From: Clostridium vincentii
GTDB lineage: Bacteria; Bacillota; Clostridia; Clostridiales; Clostridiaceae
Assembly (NCBI RefSeq): GCF_002995745.1
Contig: NZ_PVXQ01000001.1
Span: forward strand, 62,001-126,000
DNA: 64,000 bases
Reading direction: 5' to 3'
Positions 31,863 through 43,436 of the stretch are shown one piece after another; the stretch's first letter is position 1; each line of letters opens with the position of its first letter. The notes under the pieces were generated by a model that was not told the origin of the DNA, did no database searches, and worked only from the letters and a program-made list of their open reading frames with translations. Position numbers and translations under genes: made by a program.

Positions 31863-33032
31863 TTAACCTCCAATAATTTTTAGCTGTTTTCCAATTAATT
31901 TAATTTTCATTAATGCCTCTTCTAAATCCTGTTGAGAATGTGTTGCCATTAAAGAAATTCTTAAACGACTTGTTCCCTCAGGTACAGAGGGTGGACGAAT
32001 GGCTGGTATATATACTCCCGCTTCTAATAAACCTTTGCTAAATTCAACAGCTTTATCAGCTTCACCGACCATAATAGGAATAATAGGAGTTTTTGTTCTA
32101 ATTAAATTAAAACCTGCTATTTCAAGTTCCTTCTGAAACCAATCAGACATTTTTAATAATTTTACTCTTCTTTCATCATCTTTCTCAATAATTTCTAATG
32201 CCTTTATAGAAACTGCAATTGTGCTGGGTGATAATGCTGTAGAGTAAATAAAACTTCTGGCATAGTTTCTTAAATAATCAATTAAATCTTTCTTACCCGC
32301 TACAAATCCACCTTCTGAAGCAGCGGCTTTACTTAATGTTCCCATCATAATATCAATTTCATTTTCTAATCCAAAATATGATGAAGTACCTGATCCTTTT
32401 TTCCCTAAAATGCCTGTAGCATGAGCATCATCTACCATTGTCATTATAGTATGTCGCTTTGCAATTTTTACAATATCAGGCAATGGGGCTATATCTCCAT
32501 CCATACTAAATACGCCATCTGTTACAATTAAATTGTTACTTCCTTTATATTTATTTATTTTGTCTAGCAAATCATTAATATCACAATGTTTGTATCTGAT
32601 AAGTTTTGCACCACTTAAACGGCAACCATCAATAATACTAGCATGATTTAATCTATCACAAAAAATAACTGAGTTTCTATCGCACAAGGATGTAATAATA
32701 CCTATATTAGCCATGTATCCAGTATTAAAAACTAAACTATCTTCAGTCCCTTTAAAAGATGCGATTTTCTCTTCTAATTCTTTATGTATATCATAACTTC
32801 CTGTCGTTAATCTGGAACCCCCTGAACCAACACCATATTTATTAATTGCATCAATGGCAACTTTTTTCAATCTAGAATCATCACAAAGTCCTAAATAGTT
32901 ATTTGACCCTAACAGTATTAAATCTTTTTCTTTAATTTTCACTCTAGGTGTTTGTGCCGTTTCGATATATCTAAGCTCTCTATATAATCCTTTTTCTTTA
33001 GTTTTTTTAATTTTTTCTATTATATGATTCAT
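31863..33032 (-). CDS. bioF: 8-amino-7-oxononanoate synthase BioF
   Basis: A 389-residue PLP-dependent enzyme of the alpha-oxoamine synthase family. Landmarks: LLGSNNYLGLCDDSRLKKVA, GVGSGGSRLTTGSYDIHKEL, the FNTGYMANIGI strand, VDDAHATGILG, and the PLP lysine in TLSKAAASEGGFVAGKK. C-terminal VPEGTSRLRISLMATHS is typical. It joins pimeloyl-ACP with alanine. It could be confused with 2-amino-3-ketobutyrate CoA ligase (Kbl), but the bioC and bioH neighbours and the BirA operator settle the role. bioA, bioD and bioB are not in this window. Confidence 0.92.
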   Translation of the reverse strand: MNHIIEKIKKTKEKGLYRELRYIETAQTPRVKIKEKDLILLGSNNYLGLCDDSRLKKVAIDAINKYGVGSGGSRLTTGSYDIHKELEEKIASFKGTEDSLVFNTGYMANIGIITSLCDRNSVIFCDRLNHASIIDGCRLSGAKLIRYKHCDINDLLDKINKYKGSNNLIVTDGVFSMDGDIAPLPDIVKIAKRHTIMTMVDDAHATGILGKKGSGTSSYFGLENEIDIMMGTLSKAAASEGGFVAGKKDLIDYLRNYARSFIYSTALSPSTIAVSIKALEIIEKDDERRVKLLKMSDWFQKELEIAGFNLIRTKTPIIPIMVGEADKAVEFSKGLLEAGVYIPAIRPPSVPEGTSRLRISLMATHSQQDLEEALMKIKLIGKQLKIIGG

Positions 33033-33126
33033 TGCTTAATTCTCCTATAAAGTAAATATATAATTTATCCTATTTCCGTATTTTTTTTATTATTACTCTT
33101 TATATAACGATAAAACAACACCAGAC

Positions 33127-33162
33127 AATTGTCAACTCAATATAATTTATCAGTTTACAATT
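33127..33162 (-). promoter_or_regulatory. BirA-type biotin operator
   Basis: AATTGTCAAC (33127-33136) and GTTTACAATT (33153-33162) are inverted arms with one mismatch, 16 nt apart, matching the bacterial BirA operator arrangement. On the minus strand the TTGACA inside the distal arm can serve as the -35 of the bioF promoter, so BirA binding would block transcription when biotin is plentiful. Confidence 0.8.
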
Positions 33163-33185
33163 AGGACATATATACCTGAAAAAGA

Positions 33186-33230
33186 AAAAAAATTGCCTCT
33201 CAATGAATTTTAAAACATTGAGAAGCAACT
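33186..33230 (-). terminator. hppA terminator
   Basis: A 12-13 bp stem (TTGCCTCTCAATG with CATTGAGAAGCAA, one mismatch/wobble) ends in a run of T on the minus strand, immediately after the hppA stop. Confidence 0.88.
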
Positions 33231-33234
33231 TATT

Positions 33235-35268
33235 CTACTTAAATATATTTAATAATATTCCACCATACTCTAAAATTACCGGTGCAAATACCAAGGATAC
33301 TATTGTCATAAGTTTAATTAATATATTCATAGATGGTCCTGAAGTATCTTTAAATGGATCTCCAACGGTATCTCCAACGACTCCTGCCTTATGTGCATAG
33401 CTACCTTTACCGCCATGAGCTCCACCTTCAATATATTTCTTAGCATTATCCCATGCTCCACCTGCATTAGCCATCATGATTGCCATTAGTACCCCTGTTA
33501 CGACACCACCAGCTATAAGACCGGCAAGAGCTTCTCCTCCAAGAAGAATTCCTACGGTTAAAGGAGCTGCAATCGCTAATATTCCTGGTAATATCATCTC
33601 ATGTAGAGCAGCTTCAGTTGATATTTCTACACACTTAGAATAATCTGGCTTTACTGTACCTGCTAAAATGCCTTTGTCCTCTCTAAATTGTCTTCTAACT
33701 TCCTGAACCATTTGACTTGCTGCCTTACCAACAGATGCCATAGTTAAAGCTCCAAATAGGAAAGGTAACATACCTCCAATTAAAACCCCTATAAGCGTTA
33801 CTGGATTAAGTAAATCAATAGTTGTTAAATTAACAGCTTGTGCATAAGCTGCAAATAGAGCTAATGCTGTAAGTGCTGCTGAACCTATAGCAAAACCTTT
33901 ACCTATAGCTGCTGTTGTATTTCCCACTGAATCAAGTTTATCTGTGATTTCCCTAACTTCTTCGTCAAGATGACTCATTTCTGCTATACCACCTGCATTA
34001 TCTGCAATAGGACCATAAGCATCAACTGCCACTGTCATAGCTGTAGTTGAAAGCATTCCTACTGCCGCAAGAGATATTCCATATAATCCAATCATGGCAT
34101 CACTATTTCCACCTACACCATAGTAGGCTACGAAAATTCCTACTGCAATTAATAGTATTGGGATTACTGTAGATTTCATACCTACTGCAAGTCCTGCAAT
34201 GATATTAGTTCCAGGTCCAGTCTCTGATTCACTTGCAATAAGTTGCACTGACTTATACTCAGAAGAGGTATAAACTTCAGTAACCTTACCTATGATCATT
34301 CCAACAACTAATCCAGCTACAACTGGTATAAATAATTTTAGGCTATCAAACATTACATAACATGCTACTGCTCCAAATATTATTACTAATATACCAGAAA
34401 TTGTAGTTCCTGCATTTAAAGCTTTTTGAGGATTATCTCCTTTATTACTTTTTACAATAAATATTCCTATTAATGAAGCAATAATCCCTATAGATGCTAA
34501 AATCATAGGAAATATTGCTGCATCACGACCTGCAACTGCTGTAAGTACACTTCCTAATGTTATTGCTGAAATCATTGAACCTACATAGGATTCAAAAAGG
34601 TCTGCTCCCATTCCTGCAACATCTCCAACATTATCTCCAACATTATCTGCAATAACTGCAGGATTTCTAGGGTCATCCTCAGGAATTCCCGCTTCAACTT
34701 TTCCCACAAGATCTGCTCCAACATCTGCAGCTTTAGTATAAATTCCACCACCAACTCTAGCAAATAAAGCTATAGATGAAGCTCCAAGCCCAAATCCAGT
34801 AATATATTCTGTATGCAAATCAAAAACAATTGTAAGTGTTCCCAGTCCAAAAAGACCTAATCCTACTACACATAATCCCATAACAGTTCCACCAGAAAAG
34901 GCTACTGAAAGTGCCTCTTTAACCCCAGTTTTTGCTGCTTGTGCAGTTCTTACATTTGCCTTAACTGCAGTTCTCATACCAATATACCCTGCTATAATTG
35001 AAAATAAAGCACCAATAACAAATGCTACTGCTGTTTGAATGCTTAAGAACACTCCAATAATCAAGGCAACGATTACAATAAATATGGCTAAGTACTTATA
35101 TTCTTTTTTAAGAAACGCCATAGCACCTTCCTCAATATATCCGGCTATTTCTCTCATTTTCTCATTTCCAGCATCTTTTTTTACTACACTCTTTGCAATG
35201 AATATAGTAACTATCAAAGCCGCAATTCCGCAAATTAAAGGTATTATTAATAATTCCATATATTTCAT
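33235..35268 (-). CDS. hppA: Membrane ion-translocating pyrophosphatase
   Basis: A 677-residue protein with about 15-16 membrane helices. Active-site motifs: [14 protein letters not shown], then [19 protein letters not shown] (substrate-binding DNVGD), and [18 protein letters not shown] near the C-terminus. GNTTAA (where K+-independent enzymes have Lys) marks the K+-dependent class. It uses pyrophosphate to pump protons or sodium; which ion cannot be decided from these motifs alone. The start is [16 protein letters not shown] at 35268 or MELLIIP slightly later. It is monocistronic, with its own terminator. Confidence 0.96.
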   Translation of the reverse strand: MKYMELLIIPLICGIAALIVTIFIAKSVVKKDAGNEKMREIAGYIEEGAMAFLKKEYKYLAIFIVIVALIIGVFLSIQTAVAFVIGALFSIIAGYIGMRTAVKANVRTAQAAKTGVKEALSVAFSGGTVMGLCVVGLGLFGLGTLTIVFDLHTEYITGFGLGASSIALFARVGGGIYTKAADVGADLVGKVEAGIPEDDPRNPAVIADNVGDNVGDVAGMGADLFESYVGSMISAITLGSVLTAVAGRDAAIFPMILASIGIIASLIGIFIVKSNKGDNPQKALNAGTTISGILVIIFGAVACYVMFDSLKLFIPVVAGLVVGMIIGKVTEVYTSSEYKSVQLIASESETGPGTNIIAGLAVGMKSTVIPILLIAVGIFVAYYGVGGNSDAMIGLYGISLAAVGMLSTTAMTVAVDAYGPIADNAGGIAEMSHLDEEVREITDKLDSVGNTTAAIGKGFAIGSAALTALALFAAYAQAVNLTTIDLLNPVTLIGVLIGGMLPFLFGALTMASVGKAASQMVQEVRRQFREDKGILAGTVKPDYSKCVEISTEAALHEMILPGILAIAAPLTVGILLGGEALAGLIAGGVVTGVLMAIMMANAGGAWDNAKKYIEGGAHGGKGSYAHKAGVVGDTVGDPFKDTSGPSMNILIKLMTIVSLVFAPVILEYGGILLNIFK

Positions 35269-35363
35269 CTCCTTTTAACTTTTTTTACAAGGCACATGAA
35301 GCAGATATATTTAAACCTTATATTAATGTATTCCCCAAATCTATTAAAAATCCTTGTTTTATG

Positions 35364-35392
35364 ATAAAAAAATAAACAGCTATTAGCTGTTA
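35364..35392 (-). terminator. secG terminator
   Basis: AACAGCTA-T-TAGCTGTT (35375-35391) is a perfect hairpin followed on the minus strand by TATTTTTTT. Confidence 0.85.
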
Positions 35393-35402
35393 ATCTTTTT
35401 AT

Positions 35403-35639
35403 CTATCCAATTAAATTCAGTCCTATTGCAATTCCTGCAAATAATAGCATTGATACTACTGTTACTCTTGCAAGCATAACTTCTTTAGTTTTAGATTTGT
35501 TTTTTGAATAAAACGAGTCACTACTACTACTTCCTTGTACTAATCCACTTAAGGCATCAGATTTACTTGGTTGCATTAAAACTGATACAATCACTGATAA
35601 TCCTAAAATTACTTCTATAACTAAAAGTGCATTTTTCAT
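35403..35639 (-). CDS. secG: Protein translocase subunit SecG
   Basis: A 78-residue protein with two membrane segments: residues ~1-21 (ALLVIEVILGLSVIVSVLMQ) and ~57-77 (VTVVSMLLFAGIAIGLNLIG), joined by a Ser/Lys-rich loop (SKSDALSGLVQGSSSSDSFY). This is SecG of the SecYEG channel. I start at 35639 because GGGGG lies 6 nt before this ATG; the longer in-frame version would add 25 residues with no ribosome site. In many Firmicutes secG sits with eno and rnr, as here. Confidence 0.93.
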   Translation of the reverse strand: MKNALLVIEVILGLSVIVSVLMQPSKSDALSGLVQGSSSSDSFYSKNKSKTKEVMLARVTVVSMLLFAGIAIGLNLIG

Positions 35640-35744
35640 AAAATACCCCCTAATTTTAAGGCTTCTCCACCTAATCAATAGTACAATAATATCATATACA
35701 GTATTTTTTTTCAAGAGAAAGTCTTTTTTTTAATTTAAAGCATA

Positions 35745-35787
35745 TAAAAATCCTACAAATAGAGAATTAACTCTTATCTGTAGGATT
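35745..35787 (-). terminator. eno terminator
   Basis: AATCCTACA and TGTAGGATT form a 9-bp stem (with an inner AGAGAATTAACTCT hairpin), ending in TTTTTAT on the minus strand just after eno. Confidence 0.85.
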
Positions 35788-35794
35788 AATTTAA

Positions 35795-37159
<1,365 letters not shown>

Positions 37160-37274
37160 CTAAATAAAATAGTTATATTCAAAAAATTTAACTTTTATAG
37201 CAAATATACAAGTGTTATTGAAAACTGTTTTCATTTATATTATAGCAAATATTTCATTAATTGTATATAGTAAT

Positions 37275-37898
37275 CTAATAATCATTCTCCGTTAGCTTAA
37301 TATGTTTAGCTTTCAATTTTTCTTTAGACCAATATTTTTGAAATTTACTTTTCCATTCTTTCCCCTTTTTTTTATCTATCTCCATCATATAAGAGAAAAA
37401 TTCATCAAGGACCTTAAGCTTTAAAAGTCCCTTCATTAAATGTCTAGGGAAATTCACATTTCTTTTAAATGCTTTTTTAGGATCAATTATCATCACTTTA
37501 TTATTCTCACGTACCATAATATCCTTACATCTTGTATCAATCTTAGAAAATCGTAACCTTTTAAACTCCTTTGTTAACATATATATATTAGCAGTAAGTT
37601 CCTTATTAAGACCATGTTTTTTAATGTACTTATCTAACTCTATTCCCTGAACTATTTCTCGAACTATGTAAAACCTACCTCTTTTATAAAGCCTAGGAAA
37701 GTACTTAGACCCCTTTGATTCAGCAAGTATTATAGCTTCATCTCTACACACTGACTCCTCTACAAAAATCTTAATCACTTTATTTTCAGGTAAACTGTAA
37801 ACAACTCCATTATTACCTTGTCCTAAAAATTTAGCATCTTTGAATAACTCTTCAGTCTTTTCATCAAAGTTTGCTGAATAACAATGATATTTTTTCAT
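37275..37898 (-). CDS. Small protein-kinase-fold protein
   Basis: A 207-residue compact kinase-like protein. The Gly-rich loop is LGQGNNGVVYSL, the ATP-binding lysine lies in VIKIFVEE, the catalytic loop seems to be IDTRCKDIMVRENN, and the metal motif is IIDPKKA (DPK in place of DFG). These deviations resemble bacterial kinase-like proteins (Kdo/RIO/APH-like) rather than Hanks Ser/Thr kinases. The substrate is unknown. It stands alone between eno and a two-component system. It could be inactive; a catalytic test would decide. Confidence 0.7.
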   Translation of the reverse strand: MKKYHCYSANFDEKTEELFKDAKFLGQGNNGVVYSLPENKVIKIFVEESVCRDEAIILAESKGSKYFPRLYKRGRFYIVREIVQGIELDKYIKKHGLNKELTANIYMLTKEFKRLRFSKIDTRCKDIMVRENNKVMIIDPKKAFKRNVNFPRHLMKGLLKLKVLDEFFSYMMEIDKKKGKEWKSKFQKYWSKEKLKAKHIKLTENDY

Positions 37899-37979
37899 GC
37901 TATCAATCCTATAATTACTCTGTTATATATTTATTCATAAAAGCAAAAGTTATTCATTTGACTAATAGTATTAAATTCA

Positions 37980-39230
37980 TTAATTTATAGGTCTAATAAA
38001 GCTAATTATAAAGGTAGTTCCAAGGCCTTCTTCACTAACTATTTTTATTTCTCCTCCCTGACCCTCAATAATACTTTTTGCAAGAGATAATCCAATACCT
38101 ATACTCTTAGGATTTTTACTATTCTCTCCCTTGTAAAAGCGCTTAAATACTTTCTTTTGCATTTCCCTTGATATTCCTGGCCCATTATCTTTAATATATA
38201 TTTTTGTTATAAGCGGTCCCTTGTTTACTTTAATTTTAATTTTCCCCTGTTCTTCAGTATGTTCAATTGCATTTTTTACTATATTAGAAATCGCCTCTGA
38301 AAGCCATTCCTTATCATGAAGAACTTCCGCATCTAAATCTCCAGTAATTATTAATTCTTGAGCTTTTCTCTTTGCTTCTTCTCTAAGAGAAGACATTGCA
38401 AGATTTATGGTATCTCTCAAAGGTTGTATTTCTTCTTCAAATTTAATGGCATTTGCTTCGATTCTTCCAAGCTTTAATAGATTCATTATAAGCCATTCCA
38501 TTCTTCTTAATTGTTCATCCGATTTTTCTAAAAATGTTGCCCTATCATCATTGGGCATATTTACATTTTCCCTTACTAAATCATTAAACATAACTAGGGA
38601 TGCAAGAGGAGTTTTTAATTGATGAGATATATCTGATAGAAAGTCTTTTAAATTCTCCTTATCTTCCCTTAATAATCTAATAGAATTATTAACTCTTTCT
38701 CCCATGTAATTTAATGAAGAAATTAAGCTTTCCATCTCTCCTTCTCCCATATACTCTTGAATTTTTTTATATTCTCCCTTTGACATAGCGCAAGTATTCT
38801 CTACAATATTGTTAATCTGAAAATAAATACCCTTTAATTCTCTTATAAAAACTATATAAAGAACCATGAGAAAAATTACTGCCATAGGGATAAATGTCAT
38901 AAGGATTATATTTAAAATCTTTTTATGTATTTCATTACTGCTTAACGATAGAGTTTCATCATATCCATAACTTTTTAACAGAGCTTTTGCCTCATCTATC
39001 TTTTCAACGTCTCTTAGTTCATAGAAATTTTTTATTATACTTGAATCCGTTTTTCCTTCTAATATATTAGCAATAGTTACTGTATTTTGATCTATCATTA
39101 ATTTGTTTATGTACTTTCCAATGGCAAAAGAGGTAATCGCTATGCTAATTACCCCTATAATTAAAACTATAATAAATTTTCTTGTTACTCTCCTAGCTTC
39201 TGGATTTCTAAAAACCTTTTCCATTCTCAT
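37980..39230 (-). CDS. Sensor histidine kinase (ABC transporter-linked)
   Basis: A 416-residue kinase. Two membrane helices (~19-42 and ~110-130) bracket an extracytoplasmic segment of ~65 residues; then a HAMP-like linker, the H-box DISHQLKTPLASLVMFN, the N-box NIVKNAIEHTEE, and G-boxes KDNGPGISREM and GIGLSLAKSIIEGQGG. It overlaps the response-regulator gene by 4 nt, so the pair is co-translated. An ABC exporter lies immediately upstream, which suggests it senses a peptide or cell-wall stress and controls that transporter. The ligand is unknown. Confidence 0.92.
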   Translation of the reverse strand: MRMEKVFRNPEARRVTRKFIIVLIIGVISIAITSFAIGKYINKLMIDQNTVTIANILEGKTDSSIIKNFYELRDVEKIDEAKALLKSYGYDETLSLSSNEIHKKILNIILMTFIPMAVIFLMVLYIVFIRELKGIYFQINNIVENTCAMSKGEYKKIQEYMGEGEMESLISSLNYMGERVNNSIRLLREDKENLKDFLSDISHQLKTPLASLVMFNDLVRENVNMPNDDRATFLEKSDEQLRRMEWLIMNLLKLGRIEANAIKFEEEIQPLRDTINLAMSSLREEAKRKAQELIITGDLDAEVLHDKEWLSEAISNIVKNAIEHTEEQGKIKIKVNKGPLITKIYIKDNGPGISREMQKKVFKRFYKGENSKNPKSIGIGLSLAKSIIEGQGGEIKIVSEEGLGTTFIISFIRPIN

Positions 39231-39916
39231 TTTCTAACCTCTATCCATTTATAGCCTATTCCTCTTATTGTTTCTATATAAGGCTCTTCTTTGTCCTCTA
39301 GAAGTTTTTCTCTTAGTCTCTTAATATATACTGTTAGAGTTTTTTCTTCTATAAAGTCTCCTTCTATATCCCATATCTTTCCTAAAAGTTGCTTTCGAGT
39401 TAAAACGTTACCTCTATTTTCAACTAATAATAAAAGAAGCTTGTACTCACTTGATGTTAAAAATATTTTTTCACGTCCTTTATAAACTTCATACTTTAAA
39501 GGGAAAATAACTAAGTCTTTGCAAATAATTCTATCCTTTAACTGGTCTTCCTTCTGTAAACCTCGTCGTCTAGCCACTGCATTTATTCTAGCTATTAGCT
39601 CTCTAACTCTCACAGGTTTTGTTAAATAATCATCTGCTCCCATATCTAGCCCTAAAACTATATTAACTTCCTCATCACAGGCTGTTAAAAATATAATAGG
39701 AGTAGTATCATTCTCCCTTATTTCTCTACAAAAATCATATCCGCTTCCATCTGGTAAAGTAACATCTAATAAAATAAGATCTATATCATCTTCTTTAAAT
39801 TTATTTCTGCTTTCCTTTAAAGTGGCAGCACACACAACTTCAAAGTTCTCATTTTTCAACGAATATTCAATTCCCATAGCTAAAGTCATATCATCTTCTA
39901 CCAATAAAATTTTCAT
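39227..39916 (-). CDS. OmpR-family response regulator
   Basis: A 229-residue regulator. The receiver domain has the acidic pocket EDD at the N-terminus, phospho-acceptor Asp in LILLDVTLPDG, Thr in IFLTA, and Lys in LTKPVR. The C-terminal winged helix includes EYKLLLLLVENRGNVLTRKQ and YIKRLREKL. It is transcribed with the kinase downstream and lies next to the ABC permease/ATPase genes, separated by a terminator. Probably controls the transporter in response to the kinase. Length and motifs are standard. Confidence 0.94.
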   Translation of the reverse strand: MKILLVEDDMTLAMGIEYSLKNENFEVVCAATLKESRNKFKEDDIDLILLDVTLPDGSGYDFCREIRENDTTPIIFLTACDEEVNIVLGLDMGADDYLTKPVRVRELIARINAVARRRGLQKEDQLKDRIICKDLVIFPLKYEVYKGREKIFLTSSEYKLLLLLVENRGNVLTRKQLLGKIWDIEGDFIEEKTLTVYIKRLREKLLEDKEEPYIETIRGIGYKWIEVRK

Positions 39917-39934
39917 AAAGCCTCCATAGTTATG

Positions 39935-39972
39935 TAGAAAAACCCCTACATTTTTTTGCAGGAGTTTTTCTA
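39935..39972 (-). terminator. Terminator between the ABC permease and the response regulator genes
   Basis: TAGAAAAACCCCTACA pairs with TGCAGGAGTTTTTCTA (39935-39972, one mismatch). It ends the ABC transporter transcript, so the two-component genes have their own promoter or read-through. Confidence 0.8.
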
Positions 39973-40048
39973 TTAATATCTATATTATAGACTAAATTAT
40001 CCAACTTTAAAACTACTTGTATATAACATTATACTTAAATATCATTTT

Positions 40049-42580
40049 CTATTCATCATCATTAATACCCTCTACTATACTAAGATCTCTTAATTTTCTG
40101 AGTGGTATCATTGTAGATATATAGGTTAATGCTATAGCTGCTACTATTGACAGGCTAAATGGAATATAGGCAAAATTATATTTTATATCAGCTAGCCCTC
40201 CACTTATTTTTATTAATAGAAGAAGCAGCGCTGTAGATCCTATTCCTCCAAATATCGCTGCAAAAACTCCATATAAAGTTCCCTCTAGCATTACACTTTT
40301 TCTAAGTTGATTCTCTGTCATTCCTATTGCCCTAAGAGTTGAAAATTCCTTTCTTCTAAGCAATAGATTCGTAGAAATTGTATTAAATATATTTACGACA
40401 GATATAACTGTTACTATTGCTATAAAGCAATATACAAAAAACTCAACTTGCCCATACATTTGTTCAATCTGATTTACTTGGTCTCCTATATCAGTATATG
40501 CATAACCCTTAGCATCCTTCACTCCATCAATATACTTTATAGCATCTACTGTACTATTTTCATCATCTCCAAAATCAAATAATAAAGAATTTGGATTAAC
40601 CTTTCCAAAATATTTTGCAGAACCATCTTTATGCAGTAACAGCTCAATTCCACCACTTACATATTCCCCAACAAAGGGGTCCTTTTCTACTATGGCTACA
40701 ACTGGCACTTCAATAAAATTATTATTGTTAATGGCTGCCCTTATATTAGTGTCATTTGATTCTTCATTTTTTGAGCTATAGTTATCTAATTTCGGAATTT
40801 TTATTTTATCTCCAACTTTATAATTAGTAGCTCTAATAATTTCTTTACTCCCATCTTCATTAGTTGTTTTTGTGCTATCAATAAGTACTACTCCACCATT
40901 TTTTAAAGCTTCCATATCTATTTTGCCATCAAGTAAATATTGTTCTGCTAGTTTTAATTCTTTTTCACCCTCAATATATATTGATGCTCCCGTAATTTCT
41001 CTATATCCGGTATCATCTATTATATCTGAGCCTACAGGTCTATTTGCTTTGCCTTCATATTCTCCATTAACCCGGTCTATTGGAATAGCTAAGTTTGAAT
41101 AACCCAGATAACATTCATATTTTTCTTTAGCAGATATATTTTTATTTACCTCGTTAATTTCATCTTGAGTGAATTCTTCTCCCTCATTAGCTTTTGTTAA
41201 ACTGGAATCGAAAACAATATTCATATACATCTGTGATACAGCTTGTTTTGTGTAATCTAAAAATCCATAGAATACATTAAATAGTATTAATGAAACTGTT
41301 AACGCAATAACAGTTACAAAAAATCTGAAGGGAGTTCTTCTTGTATTTTTATAAGCTAAGCTTCCCTCAATTCCAAATATCTTTTCTACAAACTTTCCTT
41401 TTCTTCTCTTAATTTTGCCTATTTTAATTTCATTTTTATTCCTCATTGCCTCAACTGCTGAGACTTTTTGTGCTTTTCTTGCAGGGCCTAAAATAGATAA
41501 CCAAATAGTTACTGAAACTAATATTGCTGTAACTAAAATAATACTTGGATAAAATTTCACATTAAAATTTGTTAGGAATATTAAAAGATCATCTCCTATG
41601 AATATTTTCATTCCATACTTAAGGGCTATAAATCCTACTAAACATCCTATTGGTAATGCTATAAGCCCCATGAGTATCCCTTCTTTAAATATAATTTTCT
41701 TTATTTGTTTAGGGGTAGCACCTATTGCTTTTAATATTCCAAAATACTTTATTCTTTCCATTACTGATATATTAAATGAATTGTATATTACTGTTATTGT
41801 ACAAATCATTATTATAATAACAACGAATATTGCCATATTCTTTAAAGCCACTGCAATTGATTTTCCTGAGCCATTACCCGTTAAATAAAGCAATTCTAAA
41901 TTTTCAATTTTAGTATTCTCTTCAACCTGAATATTAGCATTACTTATAACTTTATCTATAATTTCTTGTTTATCTTTTTCAGAATTTAGATTTACATAAA
42001 CAGTATAATTAGAATCTAAATTAATAGCGCTATTCTCTAAATATGTTGTAAATGTAATTGGTCCCTCTGAAGAATAACTTGCTGCTTTATATACTCCTAC
42101 TATCTGAACCTTAACTTCTTCATTTACCCCTATTAAAGTATACTCATCACCTAGCTTAGACTTAAGAAGAGCCTTTTCACTGCTATCTATTATTACTTCT
42201 CCTGTTTTTTCTGGTTCTCTACCTTCTAAAATTTCTTTAGTTTTTATTTTTTCAAAGTATTCTTTATTTCCTTGTGAAAGATTTACTGTTTTCACACTGT
42301 CCTTCAAGGAATAAACTTCCCCTTGATTGAATATTGAACTATCTTTAATTTCAGCATTATTAATAACCTTATCTACCTGTTCCTTATTTATATTCCTAAC
42401 TTGGAATTCATAATCACCTTCAGCCCTTATGCTTGCAATATATGAATCCCTAAAACTTAATAGGAAGGTTCCAACTGCAAATATTAGTACTGTTGCTAAA
42501 GTGATTCCTACAATTGTTAGAGCTGTTCTCTTTTTATTTTCTTTCATGTATCTATTAGTTATTTGACTATAGCTCTTCAT
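40049..42580 (-). CDS. FtsX/MacB-type ABC transporter permease
   Basis: An 843-residue permease. The N-terminal MacB-like helix (LTIVGITLATVLIFAVGTFL) is followed by a large extracellular domain, then two FtsX-type helix bundles: one near residues 250-370 (YNSFNISVMERIKYFGILKA) and one near the C-terminus (FNTISTNLLLRRKEFSTLRA). Such permeases usually export or sense antimicrobial peptides, or release lipoproteins. I start at 42580 (GGGGAGAG 6 nt upstream). It works with the ATPase encoded just upstream, and is likely regulated by the neighbouring kinase and regulator. Confidence 0.9.
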   Translation of the reverse strand: MKSYSQITNRYMKENKKRTALTIVGITLATVLIFAVGTFLLSFRDSYIASIRAEGDYEFQVRNINKEQVDKVINNAEIKDSSIFNQGEVYSLKDSVKTVNLSQGNKEYFEKIKTKEILEGREPEKTGEVIIDSSEKALLKSKLGDEYTLIGVNEEVKVQIVGVYKAASYSSEGPITFTTYLENSAINLDSNYTVYVNLNSEKDKQEIIDKVISNANIQVEENTKIENLELLYLTGNGSGKSIAVALKNMAIFVVIIIMICTITVIYNSFNISVMERIKYFGILKAIGATPKQIKKIIFKEGILMGLIALPIGCLVGFIALKYGMKIFIGDDLLIFLTNFNVKFYPSIILVTAILVSVTIWLSILGPARKAQKVSAVEAMRNKNEIKIGKIKRRKGKFVEKIFGIEGSLAYKNTRRTPFRFFVTVIALTVSLILFNVFYGFLDYTKQAVSQMYMNIVFDSSLTKANEGEEFTQDEINEVNKNISAKEKYECYLGYSNLAIPIDRVNGEYEGKANRPVGSDIIDDTGYREITGASIYIEGEKELKLAEQYLLDGKIDMEALKNGGVVLIDSTKTTNEDGSKEIIRATNYKVGDKIKIPKLDNYSSKNEESNDTNIRAAINNNNFIEVPVVAIVEKDPFVGEYVSGGIELLLHKDGSAKYFGKVNPNSLLFDFGDDENSTVDAIKYIDGVKDAKGYAYTDIGDQVNQIEQMYGQVEFFVYCFIAIVTVISVVNIFNTISTNLLLRRKEFSTLRAIGMTENQLRKSVMLEGTLYGVFAAIFGGIGSTALLLLLIKISGGLADIKYNFAYIPFSLSIVAAIALTYISTMIPLRKLRDLSIVEGINDDE

Positions 42581-42593
42581 AGTCTTCTCTCCC

Positions 42594-43259
42594 CTATTCA
42601 ACTACTTTTCCATCCTTGATTTTTATAATTCTATCCGTATTTTCAGCAATAGCTAGATCATGAGTTATTATTATTGCTGTCTGATTATATTTTCTTATAG
42701 AAACCTTTAGCATCTCCATAATTTCCTTTGAATTTTCACTATCTAAATTTCCCGTAGGTTCATCTGCTAAAATAATTGCTGGTTTATTAATTAAAGCCCT
42801 TGCCATGGCAACCCTTTGTTGCTGTCCACCTGAAAGTTCTGACGGCAAATGATTTAACCTATCTTCAATTCCTAAAGTTTTAACTAAATCTTTAAAGTAT
42901 TCTTCATCAACTTTTTTATGATCTAAAAGTGCTGGCATCTTAATATTTTCTTCTACTGATAATACTGGTATTAGATTAAATGATTGAAATACAAAACCTA
43001 TCTTTCTTCTTCTAAATACGGCTAAGCTTTCTTCCTTAAGCTTATATATATCTTCATTATCTATAATTACCTTTCCACTAGTAGGTCCATCCACTCCTCC
43101 TATTTGATGTAACAACGTACTCTTTCCTGAACCGCTTGCCCCTATTATTGCAACAAATTCTCCCTTTTCAACCTCTATGCTTACATTATCTAATGCAACT
43201 ACCTTATTGTCCTTCTTTCCATAAACCTTACTTAAATTCTCAGTTTTAATTACTATCAT
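42594..43259 (-). CDS. ABC transporter ATPase (MacB/LolD type)
   Basis: A 221-residue ATPase. Walker A is [18 protein letters not shown], the Q-loop [11 protein letters not shown], the signature [15 protein letters not shown], Walker [13 protein letters not shown], and the H-loop IIITHD. It pairs with the FtsX-type permease encoded 13 nt downstream. The start at 43259 follows GGGAG by 8 nt and matches family length; an earlier in-frame ATG lacks a site. Sequence class suggests export or defence against peptides rather than nutrient import. Confidence 0.94.
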   Translation of the reverse strand: MIVIKTENLSKVYGKKDNKVVALDNVSIEVEKGEFVAIIGASGSGKSTLLHQIGGVDGPTSGKVIIDNEDIYKLKEESLAVFRRRKIGFVFQSFNLIPVLSVEENIKMPALLDHKKVDEEYFKDLVKTLGIEDRLNHLPSELSGGQQQRVAMARALINKPAIILADEPTGNLDSENSKEIMEMLKVSIRKYNQTAIIITHDLAIAENTDRIIKIKDGKVVE

Positions 43260-43348
43260 CGTTATTTCTCCCTTCATTAACTACTATAGGTCTATATTAC
43301 CTTGTGAATATTACAAAAGGGTATACTGAATTATAACAATTTTGTAAT

Positions 43349-43392
43349 AAAAAAAGACACTGTTACAATTTAAAACTGTAACAATGTCTTTA
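43349..43392 (-). terminator. gpmI terminator
   Basis: AAAGACACTGTTACA pairs with TGTAACAATGTCTTT (one G-U), with a T-run on the minus strand. It follows the gpmI stop codon and separates it from the ABC transporter genes. Confidence 0.85.
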
Positions 43393-43436
43393 AATATATA
43401 CATCGCATCTTTGGTCTGTTATTTCTTTTCATGTGC

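Noticed and set aside
37275-37898. Kinase-fold gene as part of the neighbouring two-component system
   Set aside because: It has its own gap and start signals and differs from histidine kinases; no evidence links them.
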